A stretch of DNA of 59,241 nucleotides from a virus. The stretch spans positions 1 to 59,241 of IMG/VR virus record IMGVR_UViG_3300025098_000044; one strand, given 5' to 3'. The notes under the pieces were generated by a model that saw nothing but the letters and a program-made list of their open reading frames with translations, was not told the origin of the DNA and did no database searches. Below, piece by piece: positions 12,501 to 20,535 of the stretch (positions are counted from its first letter, which is position 1; every line of letters starts with the position of its first letter). A program made the position numbers and the translations under genes.

Positions 12501-15500
12501 GGTTGGTTCTTTAAATACTAAATACCCACCTAAGAAAAACGATAACAACGCGCACATGATATCGTGGGAAGATTCTCTTAAAATCTATAACATGATAAAG
12601 CAGAGTTTCGAAACCACCGAAACACCGGCTGGTGCCGCCGTAGCTGCCGCCCAAACAAGATTGAAAGATCTGATGGATAAAGCATTCGAAGACATAGATG
12701 ATCAACGGGGCTTCCACAATACTACTTTAAAATCCGTAAGTCCTCTTGGAGCTTTATTTAAAAAGATCAGAGAACAGACCGAAGCAATAGACACCGATTT
12801 AAAACCACCCGCATTTGGGGACGACATCGGTGATTACATATCCGCCATTATTTCAGACCAACATGAATCACTAGGCTACGAGTATAAACAAAAACTGTAC
12901 CACGATTTCGTAAGAAGGTTGTACGAAGGTGACGCCGCTCAATCAAAGAAATCCTCCGAGCAGTTAGACCGTCTTAAGAACTCTGAGCCTGTCTTCAATA
13001 TGGTTGAGGATGATTCAAAAGAAACCGAGCTAGAAGACCGTAATAAATACGAAACTACGGCTAAAGAAACCGTGTTTTTAGTAGATGAGAAGGGTAGGGG
13101 TTATACAAGGACTAGAGTTATAGCCACCCCCGAACAAACCGATACTATCTGGGAAGATGAAGCTGCTCAAACGGCTATGACTACTGGTCAAGATCCTAAA
13201 GATGTCGGCGGGACTTCAGAAGCTAAATCATGGATATCTAAAAAAGTAGACCGGTTCGCAAAGTACTTCCCATCTTTATTAAAGGTGAGTATAGAAGAGG
13301 CAGAAAATACACCGAAACCTAGAGACGGAACTAAAGAAGATATGTGGTTACACGGGCTTAAACCCGGTAATAAAAAAGTCGGTTATGACTTTGTTGCAAG
13401 GATTCAAGAGTTTATAAGAACAAAATCAAAATCTAAAGTTGATTTAAGAGATGTTACATTTTTAGGTACAATATTAGAAGGTAAGGCTTTCCCCGAGCTT
13501 AACATCAAAGCCGCTTCTCTTTCTCGCGTAAAAGATATGAGACCCTGGCAGGTCCATAACTTATTACCCGTAGTAATCGCTAATATGGTTGAGCGAAATG
13601 GTCTAGATAATATTACCTCATTACCTAGTAAAAATACAATAGGTGAGATTACCGAAGGTGGTCTTGCAGGTGGTTGGATATTTAAATCAGGTATTCTAGG
13701 TGTTGCGGTAAATCACTACGGTGAAGTGTTTAAAGGTACTAATCGTATAGACGCGGGTATCACTGCAAAAGACTTGCTAGAAAGATCCGGAAAACAATTT
13801 GATGACATCGTAGCAAAATACCAGGCTTTAATAAATGATCCAAATGCCGACAATGTTTACGGCAGAAAGAAAGCTCAATCGGACTTAGAAAAATTGTACA
13901 AAATGTTCGGCGGACCGGTTAACCACTCTTTAGGTATGTTTGCCGAGGAGATAAGAAATGGCGAAGCAAGAGAGCGTTACCAAGCAATGTATTTTGCACA
14001 ATGGATAACTAAGAGAGTGGCCGAGATGGGTGGCCTAGAGTCTTCGTTCGGAGCTAAAGTTTTCGAGGATGCTCAAAACCCAGATGTTCTAACAGAAAGC
14101 CAGGAAAGAGACGCATCCGATAAAGCTAATGACGAAAATGATATGACTTCCGCCAGAGATTTAGCGGACGCTATGTCAGGTCTTAATGAAAAGTCAGAAG
14201 CTAAAACTAATGTAACAACATTAGCAGACACCGTATCGGATCCAGCCGAGAAGGTTATGGAGTCCGAAATAAAATCGGGAGCCTGGGAAGATGTTTATTC
14301 CGTAATAACCATGACCAACGAACAGCTTGTCAAAGACCCTCGATTCATGAGGTTGCTCAAAACAGGCGAAGTTACACCGGACATGGTTCGCAGGATGGCA
14401 GAGCTTACATTCGCAGATTCCTTAAATCAGTTAGGAACTGATGCAGAAGTTACGGCGGCATTGGACGCGATAATGGAAGATAACAAAAAGAAGTATGGGA
14501 AACCAACCGCTTTAGGTTCCGATATTTTGCTTGTTTCCGAGATGCCCGCTTTATTTAGCGAAAGATTTTCAGCGGCAACAAGAGCCGCTCTCGCTGGTGG
14601 TTGGAATAAATTACCCGAAGAATGGAAAAACCAGATGGAGAAGATGTGGTATGGGATTCGTGTAAGAATCTACAACCAGCATATTTCTTTAGAAGAGTTG
14701 TCCACACGGCTTAATAAAGAATTAAAACTTGGCTTCGGTGACACCGCCCGAGACTTCTTTGATGTCATGGGTATTATACTGCCAAGCTATGCAAAGGTTA
14801 AGATAGCCTCTCGTGTATTTGACGCTAAGTATAAGAAACCAATTCTTAATATATTAGAAGAGTATGGGGTTTCTGATAAACAGTTTGGTGAGTATGTTCA
14901 GGCGTTATCCGCAGGCGTTAATAATAGACATATCCGCAAACTTCTAAGTGATGAAAGATCTAAGTTAAAAGAAGATCTAAAAGTAGCCGAAGAAAGTTTA
15001 AAAAACGAAGAAAACAAAGATTATAAAAGTAAAAAAGAATCGGATATAAAAAAGCTCAAAGAGGAAATTGAACACTACGACGAAAGTAACTACAACAATG
15101 CAAATGGTGAGTTTGCAGCTTCGGGATACAGCAATGCAGAAGCTATTGTTCAGATAGAAAAATCATTAAGAGATCCACAGCTTAAAAAAGCGTTAGCTGA
15201 TAAAAGAAATCTAATGGGCTTGTTCCAGCAGATGAATGCATCAACTATCATAACAGCATGGCAGACTGGTCAAATTACACAGGAAGCTATGTTTAAAATG
15301 CTAGCCACTAAATCTCGTGCATCTTCAGCCGACAAACTCGTCGACACGATATTTGACATGCTTGCTCTCAATCCCGAAACGGGGGCTCCATTTAACAGAG
15401 AAGACTTTAAGGACGATATAGAAATTATAAAAAAGACTTGGGCTTCCAAATCTTGGGATCAGCAAAGAACAGAGGAAGGTGATGCAATACCCGACGGTTA

Positions 15501-17994
15501 TTACTACGCACCTATGCTTGGATTTGCCGACAACGAAATGCATTTCAAAGAAGAAGAATCTTTAGCTCAACTTACAGGAATGGGAAGTGGTTCAGGATCG
15601 GGTGGATGGAATGCTAGCCCATCTAAAAAACCCGTAGGCCCGTATAGTCAAGGCCGTAGAGGTATAAGCAGGCCCGATCCAAGATCCGCACTCTCTCATT
15701 CATTTTTAAAACATGACGAAATTGTTATGCGTGGTGCTAAACAAGAGCCCGGCAAAAGAGTAAGAGAGTGGTACGAATTGTTTCTCGAAATGAAGCAAAA
15801 CGAAAAAGCTATTCGTGAGCAGAAGCCAGTCGAATGGTCCGAAAACTTTCAGGGTATTATAGAGAACTATAATATGAAAGGTATATTTACCAACCCTTCA
15901 AAAACATCCGTTATATTTAATCAGTTCGATTCAATATTTGAATCTGTGCAAGAGCATCCCGATGGTAAGATGCCCACACAAAATAGAATCGTAGTAGAGC
16001 CTGTCGAGAGGGGTGGTAAACGGTTCGTATCACTTAGGAGAAAGGATGTGAGTCTTAGGACGACGGACAAAGGAATGTTTTTCGTAAAGAAAGAAGGTGA
16101 ATTAGAATTTGTAAAATTCAGACAGGATATTGGCGGTGTAAAAGGAGCTAGAATTTTCAATGAGCTTACCAACAACCAAGTAAATAAACTTCTCGGAGTA
16201 GACTTACAGAATAATTTAGTTCTAAGAACTATTAATTGGGGTACTAGAATGTTGGCTCAAGCATACACATCTTATAACCCCGATTTCATACTTACCAACC
16301 TTGTTAGGGATATGACTACGGCTACCCTAAACTTAGGGGAAGATGATAAAAAACGGATTACTAAAGCCTATACAAAACAGTTTAAAAAATTTCCATCGTA
16401 TATAAATAAAATACGAAAAGCCGAAGCCGCTCTTGATGAAGGTACCCGTTCTTTAAAGTTTAAAAACATGTCCGCAGAAGAGGCTGTTAAAAACATAGCT
16501 GACGATGACATAGCTCAATGGTTCCAGTTCTTTGAAGCTCACGGCATGAGGACTTCTTTTACGAAGCAAGAAAAGCAAACCGAGATGATGTCGGCGTTGC
16601 AGGATGCGATAGGTGATAAGAAGTTTCCAAAAGTTGAAAAAGTAAAAAATATTATAAATAACAAAGGCGTTCGTGGTTTTGTGGATTTTGTTGAAAACGC
16701 CAATGTGGGTGTTGAAAATGTATCCCGTGTTGTTGTAGCAAAAGAAATGCTTAAAAGTGGTAAATTTACCTTACAACAATCCGTAATGGCTGGTAGAAAT
16801 ATATCGGTGGATTTTAACAAAAAGGGTACTTGGAGCTCTGGGATAGGTTCTTTAATGCTGTTCTTTAATGCCGGTGTTCAGGGTAATATCAGATTTGTTA
16901 AATCCGTATTTAGCCACGGTAGTGGTAGAGCACAAAAACTAGCCGTAAGTATTATAGGTGCATCCATACTCCATTCAATGCTTCAAAGAATGTTGTCCGC
17001 CGAGGAGGATGATGAGGAAAACAATCATTATAATAACTTAGGTAGTTACATAAGAAACAACAATTTAGTTATATTCACAGGAGATAAAAAGCACATAACA
17101 ATCCCTCTTCCTTGGGGGTATAATATATTCTGGTCTATCGGTCAGAGAATTGCCCACGCTATGGCGGGAGGTAATATTATCGACGAAGGTGCGGGGATTG
17201 TAAATGATGTGCATAACACTTTAAATCCTTTAGCTGGTGGTATAACCCCCGGTGTCTTTGCTCCAATATCCGCCGTAATAGATAACGAAACCTTTTATGG
17301 AGCTCCATTAACTAAACCTAAAAGAGATTTTGATGTAGAAAAGCCACCAGCTTTTAGAGAGGTAAAAGGAACAAAGCAGGCTTTTATCGACATCTCCCGA
17401 GCTATGAATTCCTTTTTCGGTGGGGACTCGGTAAAACCGGCCACATTAAAAGGTTTGTTTACCGATGAAATACCCGAAGGTGATTTTGACATTAATTTAG
17501 CAATGTCAGGAAGTGCATTGGAACATCTATTCGAAGGCTACACCGGTGGGCCTGGAGCGTTCTTAAGTAGAATACTTTCGGGTGCCGCTTCTCTGGTGGA
17601 TGACGAGCCTATAGATATGAATTGGAATGAGGTTCCCGTAACCCGCCGTTTCTTTAAGGGTGACTATTCCAACTTCGCCATATCAAAAAGATTCTATAAC
17701 TTGAGAGACCGAGTACTAAAAGCGGATACCTATGTTAGAAATCTAAAAAACGGGGTTAGAATCGACGAGGCTAAACAAGGTATGAAGAACAATAAAGAAC
17801 TTCTTAGTATAAAAGCATCACTCGACGGAGCCGAATCACGGAGAAAAGATCTTCAAAGAATGTTAGATAAACTAGAACAATCTAATATACCACCCGCTGA
17901 GAAGAAGTTAAAAAGAGAAAAGTTAGAAAAGCAACGGGTAGACGCTTGGAAGAAAGTTTTATATAAAGCTAAACAGCGGGGCATCGATGTATAA
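6517..17994 (+). CDS. Giant large polyvalent protein (ejection/internal virion type)
   Basis: A 3825-residue protein occupying about a fifth of the window. A Gly/Ala-rich hydrophobic segment (residues ~548-600) is followed by EYVGEFLGELDKEGVDWRNP, a pattern of phage internal large proteins. A zinc protease motif HELGH is at 883-887. A 300-residue charged, probably coiled region (~1150-1450) precedes an ASCH-like domain (~1510-1630; RTATTRTEAQVRGVKQGDII). The C-terminal part (~3240-3550) resembles the LPD38 region, with YNPDFILTNLVRDM and FFNAGVQGNIRFVK. Position just before the portal and these domains suggest a packaged protein delivered with DNA. No phage N4 RNA-polymerase motifs were seen. 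Confidence 0.85.
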   Translation: MGALDDLDLGKDQYQPEKEQDDLGFKNYQRPLRPQPLHGEIQRYEDPVPQELPQQQRQAYKDIQTFENDLKTLSDGVKRYKSISETKEQALNDFYSTKFSPYFDESYAEDFNVVGGETFKSSDFSTTKFDQVDKAFDAIGRDYADIEARVAEGDTKWFGDDTAFLRAQQKLKGKKRFELIKAKHDRMRKDYDHAFRAHENSVARKKGMTDAFTSLPLGMREAANKWKEENPGKNLSADSINKLLDSTKFEDPKYSPMGLLLNQDKVDPRTNLVMHKGNREEEQHQKLQGRRLAAVKKEGKAALARDIKTFDQETKLRDRGLMYSVLGRLANHSIYLSKAEKEALHIDKLKKDGFNQYKGVDIASAQEALGGEDRVIAAKAIENFGEAFTSLQEAEVNYAKNKESKGISKAKEIRDLAQLNYDEAVKSVTQLGFSKELLKRGRSKSYFGHLRDSATRGSLLDDASEFAFALDGWQEFGTDKASELISIMEQMESLEGSHAFKKFGMAESEGLLEAFGNLFSNFEAIPELITETIVGFGSSYFDAERLGATVGVGAGTGLAIGSAGFNPLTAGGGAATGALWGARINAGLASFVMEYVGEFLGELDKEGVDWRNPNVLVAAVNNPALMDKVREKARTKSGTVAFFDLVAAGIAGRTNRLVKKPSAMKKLPKGIKAFRQELDGAAHASWFRNLAAGGAELAVQGSLGGMGEGFGQLLTLDPGEEIDWDAIAAEIGIEMVGPGGIGLGINSISAKSRGLFGDFGMEDISGASETVINQGNTETEYGRLEQVDRAGWKHERRRFNTSEGFMQALQEVEGFDPNSASGWLISRIAGFAYGMEKRNLGLVISDRTPFRNSKTRGAYQDGVVYVNTKALKDGASTNLVLLHELGHFMQDMFFSDPASVENLYNSHHAGNDEVQTAENKLLSWAQYVLGKRVTDLSELSPSELKMAKDKFQNTPDNVIRAEWFTTQFGLALAQESGLASSDKLSKEIKVATKNFLKAIFEGQDEALGQFFPNADANVAGVEARMLMLEALGFNPRDLTHNREEQFSRSGPDAIDLDSQRSTFTVNIANIKNWSQQAKDLYARLLGFDNFKSLPNEYKNPRYGKTQEVMEKGGVTETTADVDLLDPSFQSKFDQGKATETQEGGTGLREALSPEKPESSTTRAAKDAAKVASKARVTDDELEELGMTRKAYEEQAAKNELNPGNTEYAKDLLERRGLAPPSKKEVQAEKTKKLEETAKEGKLTKGAEKVIADSEKSKDKVKPEAKPDPEAAEKVKKAKARRESASKTKIAIGKNPEELKDTPKKEESTEEGKPTPSGKFDEKFEEESLKKLDPLIEPAPKSEDQEANEKLLEEKAKAYKAKKAEEEVDAKTESEGSANDFELKARAKLEGLLSKNNADFTYEYKKASNALLKENKYPTASRIFFKMLSDIAGDETVLIDETPALQAAIKEVIGSPLIRPGKEAINKLITILESAVNEDFNHLANKELKVDGVLMPFGVHPLADVDYDRIEMGIPRLAMNFSTKNGAKRDDVKGETTMEWIKNGQRTATTRTEAQVRGVKQGDIIEFYDGKETVLVKVTHDPYRVNHETISEGMWSRYEGWHQDMYKQVINADKPRFQFRYRLLNKEETEAARKAPIKLELKEHIGQEGQYVNFRRRSQKAHQRDTSSSLYAYKIVKNRKRYNDESAFTLAAALQRLIGETQDISDYLYGVQSVAGEFIDKKDLEYDSSVIAEMAEVFESPLKDKNNPEGTTLKEKQDKIQSLNQKLTSFSIQLAKAASDWKESHDPKKPSEVAYLKRMEAALETLKKDYGGSKTEKEAKVRMAQIERSLKHIELAEQKFRRDTKKDPYEVELVPVNKEDAIENGINWLDLPVGSLLSRDKKKGLWNPFSLDNDLQTLFGGKVYKNRNGEVQSQYMTVLGAMVGKKKMKLSSGGKLAQEGSPNRESVMMTDYVSLSQENRLAALRRMFAKAKDGKQRVKLKKQIEELQKKQREADRVGSLNTKYPPKKNDNNAHMISWEDSLKIYNMIKQSFETTETPAGAAVAAAQTRLKDLMDKAFEDIDDQRGFHNTTLKSVSPLGALFKKIREQTEAIDTDLKPPAFGDDIGDYISAIISDQHESLGYEYKQKLYHDFVRRLYEGDAAQSKKSSEQLDRLKNSEPVFNMVEDDSKETELEDRNKYETTAKETVFLVDEKGRGYTRTRVIATPEQTDTIWEDEAAQTAMTTGQDPKDVGGTSEAKSWISKKVDRFAKYFPSLLKVSIEEAENTPKPRDGTKEDMWLHGLKPGNKKVGYDFVARIQEFIRTKSKSKVDLRDVTFLGTILEGKAFPELNIKAASLSRVKDMRPWQVHNLLPVVIANMVERNGLDNITSLPSKNTIGEITEGGLAGGWIFKSGILGVAVNHYGEVFKGTNRIDAGITAKDLLERSGKQFDDIVAKYQALINDPNADNVYGRKKAQSDLEKLYKMFGGPVNHSLGMFAEEIRNGEARERYQAMYFAQWITKRVAEMGGLESSFGAKVFEDAQNPDVLTESQERDASDKANDENDMTSARDLADAMSGLNEKSEAKTNVTTLADTVSDPAEKVMESEIKSGAWEDVYSVITMTNEQLVKDPRFMRLLKTGEVTPDMVRRMAELTFADSLNQLGTDAEVTAALDAIMEDNKKKYGKPTALGSDILLVSEMPALFSERFSAATRAALAGGWNKLPEEWKNQMEKMWYGIRVRIYNQHISLEELSTRLNKELKLGFGDTARDFFDVMGIILPSYAKVKIASRVFDAKYKKPILNILEEYGVSDKQFGEYVQALSAGVNNRHIRKLLSDERSKLKEDLKVAEESLKNEENKDYKSKKESDIKKLKEEIEHYDESNYNNANGEFAASGYSNAEAIVQIEKSLRDPQLKKALADKRNLMGLFQQMNASTIITAWQTGQITQEAMFKMLATKSRASSADKLVDTIFDMLALNPETGAPFNREDFKDDIEIIKKTWASKSWDQQRTEEGDAIPDGYYYAPMLGFADNEMHFKEEESLAQLTGMGSGSGSGGWNASPSKKPVGPYSQGRRGISRPDPRSALSHSFLKHDEIVMRGAKQEPGKRVREWYELFLEMKQNEKAIREQKPVEWSENFQGIIENYNMKGIFTNPSKTSVIFNQFDSIFESVQEHPDGKMPTQNRIVVEPVERGGKRFVSLRRKDVSLRTTDKGMFFVKKEGELEFVKFRQDIGGVKGARIFNELTNNQVNKLLGVDLQNNLVLRTINWGTRMLAQAYTSYNPDFILTNLVRDMTTATLNLGEDDKKRITKAYTKQFKKFPSYINKIRKAEAALDEGTRSLKFKNMSAEEAVKNIADDDIAQWFQFFEAHGMRTSFTKQEKQTEMMSALQDAIGDKKFPKVEKVKNIINNKGVRGFVDFVENANVGVENVSRVVVAKEMLKSGKFTLQQSVMAGRNISVDFNKKGTWSSGIGSLMLFFNAGVQGNIRFVKSVFSHGSGRAQKLAVSIIGASILHSMLQRMLSAEEDDEENNHYNNLGSYIRNNNLVIFTGDKKHITIPLPWGYNIFWSIGQRIAHAMAGGNIIDEGAGIVNDVHNTLNPLAGGITPGVFAPISAVIDNETFYGAPLTKPKRDFDVEKPPAFREVKGTKQAFIDISRAMNSFFGGDSVKPATLKGLFTDEIPEGDFDINLAMSGSALEHLFEGYTGGPGAFLSRILSGAASLVDDEPIDMNWNEVPVTRRFFKGDYSNFAISKRFYNLRDRVLKADTYVRNLKNGVRIDEAKQGMKNNKELLSIKASLDGAESRRKDLQRMLDKLEQSNIPPAEKKLKREKLEKQRVDAWKKVLYKAKQRGIDV

Positions 17995-18005
17995 TAATTT
18001 ATAAC

Positions 18006-20045
18006 ATGAAGAGTACAAATCTAATACTTAATCAAGAACAAGAAGAGAAACTCGTAGAGTATGCTTTAGATAGAGTAGAAAGCCTCGCGGCGGACAATAG
18101 GGAGCGCATACTTAGCGATCAGTTAGCTTGGAAAACTTATCAAAATGACAGAAGTGACCGCCAAGATTTAGATTCTATATATTCTCAGTCTAACACCCCC
18201 GTACCATTAACAAGTTTAGTCGTAGACCACTTTTTAGCTAGAGCCGAAGACGAAATAACCGGTACAAGCCCGTATTTTGAATTTAAACCTCAAGGGGTTT
18301 CAGATACACAAGCGGCCGAAGAGTTTAACAGATACTTCCATTGGAAGTTGGAAGATAAAGGCAGAATTCGTGAAAGATTAGAAGAGAGTTTTCTCCATAT
18401 CTTTTTACAAAGAGCAGCTATATTTAAATCAGTTTACGAGGAAAGAAAGTCAACTTGGTATGATATGGAGCGTAATGCATTGTTCGACAATGAAGAACAA
18501 TCTTTCGTACAGCTTTTAGACATTGGACCAGTAATCGAGGGAGAGACTGAAATGATCCCCGAGATGAACCCAGAGACCGGCGAAATGGAGACCCGTTTAG
18601 CTGACGATCCATCTTTTTCAGTTATCCCAGGTAAACACGAATTTAAAGCATTTCCCCAAGGTGTACCGACTCAACAGATAAAGTACAAAGGTCCCAGGTC
18701 GGTGGTCGTAGATACAGACAGGTTTTTAGCACCTAGTAGTGTAGAACATTTAGAATACGCCGATTTTATTGCCGAACTTTACGACAAAGACTTAAATTGG
18801 TGCCGTGAGATATTCTTGGAAAGAGAATGGTTTTCTTACGCTGATTATGCAGAGGCTGCTAAAAAAGACCCAAATCCAAGAACTAAATCACAAAAGAACG
18901 AGGAATCTAAAGACTCTAAAAAGTTCGATAAGGAAAAAATCCCAATGGTTCCTATTGTGGAATGTTGGATTAGTCGTGATGTTTTAGGTACAGGCGAGCC
19001 TCAAGATTTCTGCGTATTCATAGACACGGAAACTAAAAAAGCTATTTATTACGAGTACACCGCAAAACTGACACCCGACAACCGCCCCCCTTATGTAACG
19101 GTTGCTATTGGTAAAATGCAGAACCGTTGGTGGGGGCCGAGTTTACCTGAGAAAATTAGAGTGTATCAGGAGTACATCGACAAACAATTTAATTCCGAAA
19201 GCTATAGAAACGAGCTTGCGGCTAATCCTATTATAGGAGTAAACCCGCAAGCCGTAGAGGACGAACCCGAAGATGTAGAGCTACATGCGGGTAAGTTATT
19301 TCAACTCAAAGATCAGTATGGTATGGAAGACTTTTTGTCTTTCTCAGCTCTACCTAATATGGATCAGAAAACACAGGAGCTCATAGACTTCGTTTTCGGT
19401 ATGGTTCAGTTGTGGCTTGGAGTTTCCAACATGGCTCAAGGAGATTACCAAGCGTTGTCCCCAGCTAACACGGCAACGGGGGTAGAGGCAACTCTTCGTG
19501 AAGCGTCTAAGATTGGTAGGCGTTGGATGCGTAGAATTGTCCGTGGATTTGAAGAGCATTTAACCAAGCTCATAAAACTTTCTATGGCCACTATGGATGA
19601 GGCTGAGATCTATGAGTATATGGAAGGTGAGGTTTCAGCTTTTGCCGAAATGACTCCCGAAAAAATAGCGGACTTAGAAATGAACTGTAAGGTCATAATG
19701 TCGCAGGACCAAGGTCAACGGGCGATAGAGAAGGCTAACTTAGCTCTCCAAGTTCAAGAGAGGTATTTAGAACATCCTCCCGAAATTAGACCATTCAGCC
19801 GACCAATGTTTAAAAGGATTTTAGATGCCCTAGGGTTTGAAAATATAGATGAATTACTTCCCGAAGCAGCGCCACCGAGCCCAAAAGGCGAAGCCGAGAT
19901 TATGAAACTCATGGCCGACGCACAAGGCGGTGGAGGTGGTGGAGGTGAAGTGCCTCAGGCAAACAATCAAATTGACGCTCAAATACAGGGAATGGGTAAC
20001 AGCAACCCTCAGGGCGAAAACCAATATCAACAACAAACAGGATAA
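18006..20045 (+). CDS. Portal protein
   Basis: A 679-residue protein matching podovirus portal architecture. The N-terminal helical segment contains TSLVVDHFLARAEDEITGTSP. A central wing follows, and then the conserved helical clip/stem-like region NMAQGDYQALSPANTATGVE and RRWMRRIVRGFEEHL. The last ~60 residues are low-complexity Gly/Gln/Asn, as often seen at the disordered portal barrel end. It forms the dodecameric DNA channel at the head vertex. It lies directly after the giant polyvalent gene, unlike the common TerL-portal adjacency; the intervening 14 kb holds two very large virion genes. Confidence 0.85.
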   Translation: MKSTNLILNQEQEEKLVEYALDRVESLAADNRERILSDQLAWKTYQNDRSDRQDLDSIYSQSNTPVPLTSLVVDHFLARAEDEITGTSPYFEFKPQGVSDTQAAEEFNRYFHWKLEDKGRIRERLEESFLHIFLQRAAIFKSVYEERKSTWYDMERNALFDNEEQSFVQLLDIGPVIEGETEMIPEMNPETGEMETRLADDPSFSVIPGKHEFKAFPQGVPTQQIKYKGPRSVVVDTDRFLAPSSVEHLEYADFIAELYDKDLNWCREIFLEREWFSYADYAEAAKKDPNPRTKSQKNEESKDSKKFDKEKIPMVPIVECWISRDVLGTGEPQDFCVFIDTETKKAIYYEYTAKLTPDNRPPYVTVAIGKMQNRWWGPSLPEKIRVYQEYIDKQFNSESYRNELAANPIIGVNPQAVEDEPEDVELHAGKLFQLKDQYGMEDFLSFSALPNMDQKTQELIDFVFGMVQLWLGVSNMAQGDYQALSPANTATGVEATLREASKIGRRWMRRIVRGFEEHLTKLIKLSMATMDEAEIYEYMEGEVSAFAEMTPEKIADLEMNCKVIMSQDQGQRAIEKANLALQVQERYLEHPPEIRPFSRPMFKRILDALGFENIDELLPEAAPPSPKGEAEIMKLMADAQGGGGGGGEVPQANNQIDAQIQGMGNSNPQGENQYQQQTG

Positions 20046-20050
20046 CTATC

Positions 20051-20254
20051 ATGGCTAATAAATATACACACTCAAAAGCACCTAATGCTTTCAAGCAAAA
20101 TAGAATTAACAATCGTAAAAAAGGAGCTTCTCTAGAAGTAGTTAAGCGCCAACTTGGGGCTAACTTCGGAAGCTACATCCACCCATTGGGAAAAGGGTAT
20201 GCCGTACTTACCGGCGTTATTTCTAAGACCAATAGAGCTCAATCTGTAGCTTAA
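20051..20254 (+). CDS. Small basic hypothetical protein
   Basis: A 67-residue basic protein starting 5 nt after the portal gene behind an AT-rich leader without a Shine-Dalgarno motif. The N-terminus is rich in Lys, Asn and Arg; the C-terminal half (HPLGKGYAVLTGVISKTNRA) could form a short beta sheet. No family is recognised. Its stop overlaps the next ATG (TAATG). Confidence 0.55.
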   Translation: MANKYTHSKAPNAFKQNRINNRKKGASLEVVKRQLGANFGSYIHPLGKGYAVLTGVISKTNRAQSVA

Positions 20255-20535
20255 TGAGCGACATCGTTCTATTTGATAAACTTTCCGATGTTAAAAGGCT
20301 TACAACGGATGAGGCTTTTGGGCATCTTGAAAAACGGTTTCAGACCGAAAGAGGAAGATACCTCTCCAGGATGCTTGACCGCGAAACAAGTCCCGAGGAA
20401 ACAATTGCTCTCAAGGCCGTCGTTAACGCGTTGGAAAACTTATCGCCGATGGCTCTCGCGGAGACGGTCATCAAAATAGAATCGAAGAATCTTAAGAAAC
20501 ATAACCCCGAAATGTTTAAGGTTAAAAAAGCGTGA
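20254..20535 (+). CDS. Hypothetical helical protein
   Basis: A 93-residue, mostly helical charged protein with no recognised domain. Both ends overlap neighbours (TAATG upstream, GTGA downstream), so it belongs to a tightly coupled portal-to-fibre translation unit. A head-completion or assembly role is possible from position only. Confidence 0.55.
   Translation: MSDIVLFDKLSDVKRLTTDEAFGHLEKRFQTERGRYLSRMLDRETSPEETIALKAVVNALENLSPMALAETVIKIESKNLKKHNPEMFKVKKA

Noticed and set aside
6517-17994. N4-type virion RNA polymerase in the giant protein
   Set aside because: Size is suggestive, but I found no T7/N4-like polymerase motifs (RxxxKxxxYG or HD motif C); LPD-type features explain it better.
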